Assembly: GCF_000730625.1 (NCBI RefSeq) | Contig: NZ_BBIT01000005.1 | Coordinates: 558,001 to 622,000, forward strand | Direction: 5' to 3' | Origin: Pseudomonas oryzihabitans NBRC 102199 | Lineage (GTDB): Bacteria > Pseudomonadota > Gammaproteobacteria > Pseudomonadales > Pseudomonadaceae | DNA length: 64,000 bases | In this document: piece after piece, positions 9,025 through 17,196 of the stretch | How the letters are laid out: each line of letters opens with the position of its first letter | How positions within the stretch are numbered: the first letter of the stretch is position 1 | Notes under the pieces: model-generated | Told to the model about the DNA's origin: nothing | The model's input: only the letters and a program-made list of their open reading frames with translations | The model's database searches: none | Made by a program: the position numbers and the translations under genes

Positions 9025-9034
9025 ACGGCGCCGG
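9011..9034. promoter_or_regulatory. Perfect inverted repeat overlapping the -35 box
   Basis: CCGGCGCC (9011-9018) and GGCGCCGG (9027-9034) are perfect 8-bp arms, and the 8-base loop contains the TTGACA -35 box on the minus strand. It could terminate the upstream DUF4870 gene (53 bases beyond its stop, no T-run) or be a regulator site controlling the polymerase promoter. Confidence 0.45.
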
Positions 9035-9086
9035 GCCGACCGGAAATCCTCAACGCGGATATCAGAAGCAGGCCACAAAAAGCCCG

Positions 9087-9449
9087 CTATTTCACCATCC
9101 GCCAGGTCAGGGGATAGCGGTAATCGCGGCCCTGGTTGGCCTTGATGCCGGCGATCACCGTCAGCACGAAGGCCACGCAGGCCACCAGCAGCATCAGCGG
9201 AAAGCCGATCAGCACCCACACCAGCAGCCAGCAGATCATGTGCAGCAGGGTGACGGTGAGCTGGAAGTTCAGCGCCTCCTTGCCCTGGCTGTCGATGAAG
9301 GGGTCGTCCTCGCGCTTGAACTGCCAGACCACCAGCGGACCTATGACGTTACCGATGAAGGGCACCACGAAGCCCAGGAAGGCGGCGTAGTGGCAGAGCA
9401 TGGCCCAGCGCCGGGCTTCGGCGCTGGGGACGGGGACGAGATCGTGCAT
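9087..9449 (-). CDS. DUF4870-family small membrane protein
   Basis: 120-residue protein with the DUF4870 pattern: an N-terminal RRWAMLCHYAAFLGF segment, a WQFKREDDPFIDSQGKEALNFQLT core, then two membrane helices and a cytoplasmic end. Function of the family is not established. It starts 12 bp after the rph stop codon, so it probably rides on the rph transcript. Confidence 0.85.
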   Translation of the reverse strand: MHDLVPVPSAEARRWAMLCHYAAFLGFVVPFIGNVIGPLVVWQFKREDDPFIDSQGKEALNFQLTVTLLHMICWLLVWVLIGFPLMLLVACVAFVLTVIAGIKANQGRDYRYPLTWRMVK

Positions 9450-9461
9450 GAGCGGGCTTCC

Positions 9462-10184
9462 TTACTCGCCGCGCAGGGCGGCTTGCTGGAGCTCGAACAG
9501 GTCGCGCAGGCCACCCTGGGCCAGTTCGAGCATGGCGTTGAGTTCGGCCGGCTGGAAGGGCGCGCCTTCGGCGGTGCCCTGCACCTCGATGAAGCCACCG
9601 GCGTCGGTCATGATCACGTTGAGATCGGTCTCGGCGGCGGAGTCTTCCAGGTAGTCCAGGTCGAGCACCGGGGTGCCCTGGTAGATGCCCACGGAGATGG
9701 CGGCCACCATCTGCTTGAGCGGATTGCCCTTGAGGTTGCCGCGGCGCTTGAGCGCGCCCAGGGCATCGACCAGGGCCACGCAGGCACCGGTCACCGAGGC
9801 GGTGCGGGTACCGCCGTCGGCCTGGATCACGTCGCAGTCGATATAGATGGTGTTCTCGCCCAGCTTGGACAGGTCGACGGCGGCGCGCAGCGAACGACCG
9901 ATCAGCCGCTGGATCTCCAGGGTCCGACCGCCCTGCTTGCCCTTGGCTGCTTCCCGCTGGTTCCGCTCGCCGGTCGCGCGCGGCAGCATGCCGTACTCGG
10001 CGGTGAGCCAGCCCTGGCCCTTGCCCTTGAGAAAGCGCGGCACCCCGGCCTCGACGCTGGCGGTACAGATCACCTTGGTATCGCCGAATTCCACCAGGAC
10101 CGAACCCTCGGCGTGCTTGGTGTACTGACGGGTGATGCGGATGGGGCGCAGCTGATCGGCGGCGCGGCCACTGGGACGCTTCAT
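9462..10184 (-). CDS. rph: Ribonuclease PH
   Basis: 240-residue phosphorolytic 3'-exoribonuclease that trims tRNA 3' ends. Family motifs are clear: [20 protein letters not shown], then [16 protein letters not shown] (phosphate-binding arginines) and [11 protein letters not shown]. The frame is open to 10250, but [15 protein letters not shown] at 10184 is the conserved start and gives the standard length. Divergent from yicC across 172 bp, as in other pseudomonads. Confidence 0.95.
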   Translation of the reverse strand: MKRPSGRAADQLRPIRITRQYTKHAEGSVLVEFGDTKVICTASVEAGVPRFLKGKGQGWLTAEYGMLPRATGERNQREAAKGKQGGRTLEIQRLIGRSLRAAVDLSKLGENTIYIDCDVIQADGGTRTASVTGACVALVDALGALKRRGNLKGNPLKQMVAAISVGIYQGTPVLDLDYLEDSAAETDLNVIMTDAGGFIEVQGTAEGAPFQPAELNAMLELAQGGLRDLFELQQAALRGE

Positions 10185-10220
10185 TGCGGGCTTCCTGTAA
10201 GGCGTAGATATCAGGTCCAT

Positions 10221-10226
10221 AGTATA
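10221..10226 (-). promoter_or_regulatory. -10 element for rph
   Basis: Minus-strand TATACT lies 37 bases upstream of the rph start. The -35 region 17 bases before it (TGTCGC) is a poor match, so only the -10 is supported. Confidence 0.4.
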
Positions 10227-10257
10227 GGGAGCGTCCGGCTCATGCGACACGGATGCA

Positions 10258-10287
10258 TTGGGTCGCTCCGATCAGGTGCGCTAGAAT
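10258..10287 (+). promoter_or_regulatory. Promoter for yicC-gmk
   Basis: TTGGGT (10258-10263) and TAGAAT (10282-10287) with an 18-base spacer point toward yicC, whose start is 70 bases downstream. Confidence 0.45.
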
Positions 10288-10356
10288 CGTGCGTTTTACA
10301 TGCGTGGTCGCTCGGGATCGCCCCAGATCCACGCATCGTCAGACGAGGATCCTGCC

Positions 10357-11848
<1,492 letters not shown>

Positions 11849-11861
11849 TACCTGCCTCGCG

Positions 11862-11884
11862 GCCCGCGCCTTCAGCGCGCGGGC
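11862..11884 (+). terminator. Hairpin after gmk
   Basis: GCCCGCGC (11862-11869) and GCGCGGGC (11877-11884) form a perfect 8-bp GC stem with a 7-base loop, 14 bases after the gmk stop. No T-run follows, so it may terminate weakly or only stabilise the transcript end. Confidence 0.45.
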
Positions 11885-12435
11885 TGTCCGCTCCCCGCGT
11901 CGCCGCCGCAGGACGTCCGGCGCCCTTCCAAAGCCATGAAATATCTCGTTACATTTTTCTGGGCCTTGGCTTGGGCGGCTGGCGCCTGTCGATGTTTTGG
12001 CAGTCGCGCTATTTATCTGGTTTTACACAAAAAATATTGATCATCGGCTGACGGTTATTGGCTCTGCTTTAATGTAAGGCCGCTTTTTATATGCTTATTT
12101 AAAAGCATTAAAACAGCGACTTTCTACCTGCTTTCGCCTGCTCGCCATTCGTTACTATTTGTTTAAAGAAACTTTGGCTAGGCTTTTTCCGGACGACTAG
12201 CGAAGTTGCCCGTGGGCTAAAGGCGGGCATTTAGCTATCAAGGTCGTTGCTGTTAGCGGTTGTCTGATTACCTGAGCACTGTCAGGGAAACAATTATCGG
12301 AACTGACTTCGGTAAAGGGTTTCCTGCTGTCCGCTAGAACTGCCAGATCCGCGTAGTTGAGCATTTCGCGGGAGATTTCGGTATTTCAGTGGGACTTTCA
12401 TTTTTGACATGACTGTCGTAACAGGAGCGTTCGAT
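11885..12435. other. AT-richer noncoding island upstream of the secreted-protein genes
   Basis: About 550 bases without a supportable gene. From about 11940 to 12420 the composition is clearly richer in A/T than the surrounding genes, with runs such as TTACACAAAAAATATTG and TTTATATGCTTATTTAAAAG. It must hold the promoter of the 12436 gene, but no hexamer pair stands out. The composition shift at the point where gmk-rpoZ synteny ends suggests an insertion boundary (inference). Confidence 0.6.
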
Positions 12436-12930
12436 ATGAAATTAAAACCTGTGGCCACGCTGATGTTGGCAACGCTGTTGGGTACTACCGCCCAGGCAGC
12501 AGAGTCTTTGAGTACGGGTCCTTACTTGCGGCTCAAGGTGCTGGGCAATACCGGATTCGTCCTCAATAGATTGAAGGCGGAAGACACCAAGATCGTCACG
12601 GGTGGTGAATACGACTATCTGGTGGTCGGGCCCAATGTGCAGGTCGACGGCAACGTCAAGAAGGAGATCAACGACGCCCTTGATCAAGGCAAACGCGTGA
12701 TCTTCGACAATCAACCCGGTCAGCACCTCGCCAGTGAGAACGCGGCCCTGGCGCTGGGCATGACCGTCGAGGCGGATGCCCTGATGGTGAAGAAGCCAGA
12801 GAAGGACACTGGCCTGCTGATAACCCCCGTCGATCGGCCCACGCGCGCCGATGCCCTGTCCGCGAGCAAGGCCCAGAGCAACAAGCAGGATCAGGCGAGC
12901 AACACCATCGAAAACGTCTTCGGACTTTGA
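12436..12930 (+). CDS. Secreted protein of unknown function (first of a pair)
   Basis: Not recognised. 164 residues with a clear signal peptide (MKLKPVATLMLATLLGTTAQA, then AES). The mature part has an alternating strand/helix pattern (YDYLVVGPNVQVDGNV, KRVIFDNQPGQ, GLLITPVDRP) and a polar, low-complexity C-terminus rich in Ala, Ser, Gln and Asn. No cysteine is present. The start follows AGGAG at 12423-12427; an upstream in-frame codon at 12409 would ruin the signal peptide. It is 12 bp before the second secreted gene. The block KRVIFDN to LLITPVDRP faintly recalls the pro-region of Vibrio cholerae HlyA cytolysin (from memory, unverified), which would suit a chaperone-like partner. Confidence 0.7.
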   Translation: MKLKPVATLMLATLLGTTAQAAESLSTGPYLRLKVLGNTGFVLNRLKAEDTKIVTGGEYDYLVVGPNVQVDGNVKKEINDALDQGKRVIFDNQPGQHLASENAALALGMTVEADALMVKKPEKDTGLLITPVDRPTRADALSASKAQSNKQDQASNTIENVFGL

Positions 12931-12942
12931 GGGACCAAAGTT

Positions 12943-13548
12943 ATGAATACCTTTGCGAAATCCACCCTGGTTGGTGCGCTCGGCTTCCTGCTGTCGACCG
13001 GTCTGGTGCAGGCCGGCGAGTGCTTCACCGACCACACCGAGCCCGCCATCCTGGGTGACGGTTCCCGGGCCTTCGCCACCCAGCAGGCAGGCAAGACCTG
13101 GGAGGACTGGATCTGGCGCGGGCCGATCTTCCGCTGCTCGACCAGAGGAACCATCGACTGCACCTACACCTGGGGCGAGACCAAGACCTCCAGCTACGGC
13201 TGGTCGGTAGGGGTCAAGATCAATCCGGAGAAGCTGCCCTTCATCGGCAAATACCTGAGCATCCTCGGCGTCGATGGCAGCTACAAGCAGGATCGCACGA
13301 TGAGTACCGCCTTCACCTGGGGCGTGAGGATAGAGCCGGGCTACAAGGCGCAACCCATTCAGGTGGTGGAGCGACGCTGGAAAAGCGGCAAGTTCCGCGG
13401 CGCCTGGGTCCGCACCGGCAGTTGTTCGCGCGGCATCGGCAACCCCCCCGGGATGCACTGGTACGACTGGGATTCCAAGCGGGTGATCAGCAGCTGGAGC
13501 GGTAGCGTGGAGGTGAGCAGATACGCCACCTACCACGTCTATCGCTAG
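12943..13548 (+). CDS. Secreted protein of unknown function, possible aerolysin-like beta-strand protein
   Basis: 201 residues with a signal peptide ending near LVQA-GECF. The mature part has four cysteines (GECF, FRCS, IDCT, GSCS), enough for two disulfides. A central Ser/Thr-rich region of amphipathic strands (TKTSSYGWSVGVKI, a GKYLSILGVDGSYKQDRT turn, then STAFTWGVRIEPGYKAQPIQ) is laid out like the insertion region and following strand of aerolysin/ETX-MTX2 pore-formers. That is an impression of pattern, not a detected homology. It follows the 12436 gene by 12 bp with GAGGGA as ribosome site, so the two should be co-expressed. Confidence 0.7.
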   Translation: MNTFAKSTLVGALGFLLSTGLVQAGECFTDHTEPAILGDGSRAFATQQAGKTWEDWIWRGPIFRCSTRGTIDCTYTWGETKTSSYGWSVGVKINPEKLPFIGKYLSILGVDGSYKQDRTMSTAFTWGVRIEPGYKAQPIQVVERRWKSGKFRGAWVRTGSCSRGIGNPPGMHWYDWDSKRVISSWSGSVEVSRYATYHVYR

Positions 13549-13561
13549 GCCTGCGCCCGCG

Positions 13562-13592
13562 CCAAGGCCGGGTCATGGCGACCCGGCCTTGG
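13562..13592 (+). terminator. Strong hairpin after the secreted pair
   Basis: CCAAGGCCGGGTC (13562-13574) and GACCCGGCCTTGG (13580-13592) form a perfect 13-bp stem with a 5-base loop, 14 bases after the second secreted gene. There is no clear T-run, but the stem is the strongest hairpin in this part of the window. Confidence 0.65.
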
Positions 13593-13811
13593 CCGTCGCG
13601 GTGGCTGCTGGTCGAGTACCCAGGCAGTCCGCCGCCAACGCTCGTCAAAACCGCTCTTTGGATGGATGGCGATGGGGGCCTGGCTGATCACACTCAGCTT
13701 GGGCCGTCCGTGCGCGACGCCCTCCTTGCAGTACGGTCGATTCCGCCATCTCGCCGGGGTCGCGGCTAGTCGTCCTGTCCTCGGTAGATTCCACTGGAGC
13801 GGAAGACCGTC

Positions 13812-14864
13812 ATGAAGACCCCTACCTTGCTGGCGGCACTGCTCGCTGGCCTTGCAGCGCCGGCATTCGCCGTCGAGCAGAGCATCACCCTGACTCAGAC
13901 CGGTAATGACAACCAGGCCACCCTGAACCAGAGCGGCGGTCGCGCCAATAGCGTTGCGCAACTGCAAAGCGGCGACGGCAATCGTACGATCCTCGAACAG
14001 CGCCAGGCCTTCGGTGCCCAGGCGCGGATCGCGCAGACGTCCAGCGGCAATGGGCTGCAGATTTTCCAGGAAGGGAGTAATCAGCAGATCGTCGTGACCC
14101 AACTGGAAAACGGCAACCACTACGCCGAGATCACCCAAACCGGCGGTGGCGCGGGCAACGGCCTGGAGCTGGAGCAGCGCGGCAATGCGGCATCGGCCTA
14201 CCTGAGCCAGGCGGGCGATCTCAATGTGTACAGCGTGCGCCAGGCGGGCTTCGGCGGCAACGACCTGCGGGCGACCAGCACCGGCGATGGCAACCGGCTG
14301 ACCGTGGAGCAACGCGGCGGCGGCCTGGGGGAGGTGGTGCAGATCGGCAACGACAACGCGGCGCAGCTGACGCAAAGCGTGTCTTTCGCCGGTGGGCGGG
14401 CCACGCTGCGTCAGCAGGGCAACGGCAATCAGGTGCAGGCCGAGCAGGAAACCAGTCGCTACAGCAGCGCCCTGGCGCTGAGCCAGGGCGGCGACGGTAA
14501 CCAGGCCCAGTTGTCACAACGCGCTGGCTTCAGCGACATCACCTTCACCCAGCAGGGCAACGCCAACGAACTGAGCGCCACCCAGACCGGCTTGGAAGCC
14601 CGAATCGCCGGCATCAGCGCAGGCGATGCCAACCAGGCGACCTTCGTTCAGAGCGGCGTGCGGGTGGAGGCGGAGATCCAGCAGCAAGGCAATGGCAACC
14701 TGGCGTCCATTACCCAGGACACGGTGCCGGACAGCTTCAGCGGCGCCAGTGCCTTCATCGGCCAGACCGGCGACTCCAACTCGGCGATGATCGACCAGGT
14801 CGGTTCCACGGCGCGCATCACGCAGAGCGGCTTCGGTAACCAGGCGACGATCTACCAGCGCTGA
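13812..14864 (+). CDS. Curlin-repeat fibre protein (CsgA/CsgB-like), orphan
   Basis: 350 residues: a signal peptide (MKTPTLLAALLAGLAAPAFA) followed by curlin-type repeats over the whole mature part. About 17 units carry the G-N/D-x-N core (GNDNQATLNQ, GDGNRTILEQ, GNGNQVQAEQ, GFGNQATIYQ) with flanking Gln residues, spaced around 20-24 residues, and the protein ends right after the last unit. E. coli CsgA has five repeats, so this is a long version. Mature residues are almost free of Cys, Trp and Lys, as expected for an extracellular amyloid. The start has GGAGCGGAAG upstream. None of csgE, csgF, csgG or csgD is in the window. Confidence 0.85.
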   Translation: MKTPTLLAALLAGLAAPAFAVEQSITLTQTGNDNQATLNQSGGRANSVAQLQSGDGNRTILEQRQAFGAQARIAQTSSGNGLQIFQEGSNQQIVVTQLENGNHYAEITQTGGGAGNGLELEQRGNAASAYLSQAGDLNVYSVRQAGFGGNDLRATSTGDGNRLTVEQRGGGLGEVVQIGNDNAAQLTQSVSFAGGRATLRQQGNGNQVQAEQETSRYSSALALSQGGDGNQAQLSQRAGFSDITFTQQGNANELSATQTGLEARIAGISAGDANQATFVQSGVRVEAEIQQQGNGNLASITQDTVPDSFSGASAFIGQTGDSNSAMIDQVGSTARITQSGFGNQATIYQR

Positions 14865-14873
14865 AGGGAGACG

Positions 14874-14897
14874 GGCTGACCCCGACCGGGATCAGCC
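14874..14897. terminator. Hairpin between the convergent curlin and aldehyde dehydrogenase genes
   Basis: GGCTGACCCCG (14874-14884) and CGGGATCAGCC (14887-14897) pair with one mismatch around a very short loop, sitting 10 bases from either stop codon. No T-run, so strength is uncertain. Confidence 0.4.
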
Positions 14898-14907
14898 TGC
14901 CGAGGGC

Positions 14908-16401
14908 TTACAGCTTGATCCAGGTCGCCTTGAGCTCGGTGTACTTGTCGAAGGCGTGCAGGGACTTGTCGCGACCGTTGCCGGACTGCTTGAAGCCGCC
15001 GAAGGGCGCAGTCATGTCGCCGCCGTCGTACTGGTTGACCCAGACGCTGCCGGCGCGCAGGGCGCGGGCGGTCTTGTGGGCCTTGGAGATGTCGCGGGTC
15101 CAGACCGCGGCGGCCAGGCCGTATTGGGTGTCGTTGGCGATCTGCACGGCTTCTTCGGCGGTGTCGAAGGTGATCACCGAGAGCACCGGGCCAAAGATCT
15201 CTTCGCGGGCGATCTTCATGGCGTTGCTCACGCCGTCGAAGATGGTCGGCTCGACATAGACGCCGCCGGTCTCTTCCAGGGTGCGCTTGCCACCGGCCAC
15301 CAGGGTGGCGCCTTCGGCATGGCCGGCTTCGATGTAGCGCAGCACGGTGTCCAGCTGGGTGGTGTCCACCAGGGCGCCGACGTTGGTCTCGGGGTCCAGC
15401 GCATGGCCGGGCTTCCAGCCCTTGAGGGCCTCGACCACCAGCGGCAGGAATTCTTCCTTGATGGAGCGCTCCACCAGCAGGCGCGAACCGGCGGTGCAGA
15501 CCTCGCCCTGGTTGAAGGCGATACCGCTGGCGGCGGCCGCGGCGGCGTCCTTGAGGTCGGGGGCATCGGCGAAGACGATGTTGGGGCTCTTGCCGCCGGC
15601 TTCCAGCCAGACGCGCTTCATGTTGGATTCGCCGGAATAGGCCAACAGCTGCTTGGCGACCCGGGTGGAACCTGTGAAGACGATGGTGTCGACGTCCGCA
15701 TGCAGGCCCAGGGCCTTGCCGACGGTATGGCCGTAACCCGGCAGCACGTTGAACACCCCGGCGGGGATACCCGCCTGCTGGGCCAGCTGGGCGACGCGGA
15801 TGGCGGTCAGCGGCGACTTCTCCGAGGGCTTGAGCACCACCGAGTTGCCGGTGGCGAGCGCCGGGCCGAGTTTCCAGCAGGCCATCATCAACGGGAAATT
15901 CCAGGGCACCACGGCGGCGACCACGCCGACCGGCTCGCGGGTGACCAGGCCGAGCTGGTCATGGGGCGTGGGCGCGACCTCGTCGTAGAGCTTGTCGATG
16001 GCCTCGGCGCTCCAGCGGATGGCGTTGGCCGAGGCCGGCACGTCGATGGTGAGGGAGTCGGCGATGGGCTTGCCCATGTCCAGGGTTTCCAGCAGCGCCA
16101 GCTCTTCGGCGTTGGCCAGCAGCAGGTCGGCGAAGCGGATCAGCACGCGCTTGCGCTGGGCCGGCGCCAGGTGCGCCCAGGTACCCTTCTGGAAGGCGGC
16201 GCGGGCGGCAGCCACGGCCAGGTCGGCATCGGCGGCGTCACAGCTGGCGACCTTGGCGAGGAAACGTCCGTCCACCGGACTCAGGCAGTCGAAGGTGGCG
16301 CCGGCGGTGGCGTCGACATAGGCGCCGTCGATGAAGGCGCGACCTTCCAGGGTGAGACCTTGGAAGCGCTGCTCCCACTCGGCGCGGCTGGGCAAGCTCA
16401 T
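14908..16401 (-). CDS. NAD(P)-dependent aldehyde dehydrogenase (KauB/PuuC-like)
   Basis: 497-residue ALDH-superfamily enzyme. The catalytic cysteine is in NQGEVCTAGSRLLVE (about residue 302) and the general-base glutamate in WLEAGGKSPNIVF (about residue 268); the cofactor motif FTGSTRVAK and the C-terminal GGFKQSGNGRDKS are present. Similarity is strongest to the pseudomonad KauB/PuuC group, which oxidises aminoaldehydes from polyamine breakdown such as gamma-glutamyl-gamma-aminobutyraldehyde. It stands alone, without puuA/puuD-type partners, so the exact substrate is inferred from family only. An inverted repeat lies in its promoter region. Confidence 0.88.
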   Translation of the reverse strand: MSLPSRAEWEQRFQGLTLEGRAFIDGAYVDATAGATFDCLSPVDGRFLAKVASCDAADADLAVAAARAAFQKGTWAHLAPAQRKRVLIRFADLLLANAEELALLETLDMGKPIADSLTIDVPASANAIRWSAEAIDKLYDEVAPTPHDQLGLVTREPVGVVAAVVPWNFPLMMACWKLGPALATGNSVVLKPSEKSPLTAIRVAQLAQQAGIPAGVFNVLPGYGHTVGKALGLHADVDTIVFTGSTRVAKQLLAYSGESNMKRVWLEAGGKSPNIVFADAPDLKDAAAAAASGIAFNQGEVCTAGSRLLVERSIKEEFLPLVVEALKGWKPGHALDPETNVGALVDTTQLDTVLRYIEAGHAEGATLVAGGKRTLEETGGVYVEPTIFDGVSNAMKIAREEIFGPVLSVITFDTAEEAVQIANDTQYGLAAAVWTRDISKAHKTARALRAGSVWVNQYDGGDMTAPFGGFKQSGNGRDKSLHAFDKYTELKATWIKL

Positions 16402-16456
16402 GGGTGACTCCTCGCTAATGGCGGTGAGCAGCCACCCTAAACCGGCCCGGAAGGGT

Positions 16457-16473
16457 TATCAATATATTTGACA
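16457..16473. promoter_or_regulatory. AT-rich near-palindrome in the aldehyde dehydrogenase promoter
   Basis: TATCAATATATTTGACA is an inverted repeat (TATCAA / TTGACA around TATAT) 56-72 bases upstream of the start codon. On the minus strand TTGATA may act as a -35 box with TAGGGT 17 bases later. It could be the operator of a repressor encoded elsewhere. Confidence 0.4.
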
Positions 16474-16504
16474 CTCGGCCGCCAAAGGCGCCGAAACGTG
16501 CGTT

Positions 16505-17116
16505 TTATCGAACGCTGCGCTGGCGTTGACGACTCAGGGTCAGGGCCGGGCGGGTCGTGGTCAGGGCGCCACGCCGTTGCCGCGGCTGGAAGCACTGCTG
16601 GGTGAGCGGCGCCTCGACGCTGGCGTCCAGGTCATCCAGCCAGCCCTCCACGGCGTCTTCCAGGGCGGCGACAGTGAGCTGCCCCAGGACCTGGTGGGCG
16701 ATGAGATTGCCCAGGCTGGGCGCCGCTGGCGCGCGGGTGGCGCCCCACCAGGCGGCCAGGCGCTCCTGTAGGCCTTCGAGCAGGCGATGGAGGCGATAGG
16801 CCGCGGCCAGCAGGGCCAGGCTGGCCGAGGGTGCCTGGGCCAGCGCCGCCGGGGCGAAGCCGGCCAGGGCGCGTTCCAGCACCCCGGTCAGGGGCGCCTC
16901 GAAGGCCACCGCTCGCGCCTGCAGCAGCAGGGCTTCGAGGGCATCGGGCACCTTGTCGACATAGGCGCTGGCGAAGCGCTCCAGGGCCGGGCCGCGGGTG
17001 GCGTCGGCGCTGGCGGTACGCGCCGCCTGGTCGGCAAAGGTGCGGCTGGCCTCGCCACTGTCCCGAGCGCGCCCCTGGGTGGTCTGGATCACGAGGCGCA
17101 AGGCGGCGGTATTCAT
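16505..17116 (-). CDS. Unrecognised protein downstream of pelG
   Basis: 203 residues, no family recognised. The sequence is Ala/Leu-rich and predicted mostly helical, with no signal peptide or membrane segment; blocks such as RFASAYVDKVPDALEALLLQ and LLAAAYRLHRLLEGLQERLA look like a helical bundle. The last 40 residues are Arg-rich (QPRQRRGALTTTRPALTLSR). It starts 80 bp after pelG with AGGACC before the ATG, so it may be the last gene of the pel transcript. A real gene is likely because the frame is clean over 600 bases, but high GC also creates spurious frames. Confidence 0.55.
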   Translation of the reverse strand: MNTAALRLVIQTTQGRARDSGEASRTFADQAARTASADATRGPALERFASAYVDKVPDALEALLLQARAVAFEAPLTGVLERALAGFAPAALAQAPSASLALLAAAYRLHRLLEGLQERLAAWWGATRAPAAPSLGNLIAHQVLGQLTVAALEDAVEGWLDDLDASVEAPLTQQCFQPRQRRGALTTTRPALTLSRQRQRSVR

Positions 17117-17196
17117 GGCAGGGTCCTGCAGGGATGAGCTGTGTTGGACGCCTCCAGAGGGAGCGGGTCACACCGTTCGTCCGGTGCCGGCGGCCT

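Noticed and set aside
12170-12190. Possible sigma-54 promoter (TTGGCTAGGCTTTTTCC)
   Set aside because: The essential GC of the -12 element is TC here, so it fails the key position.
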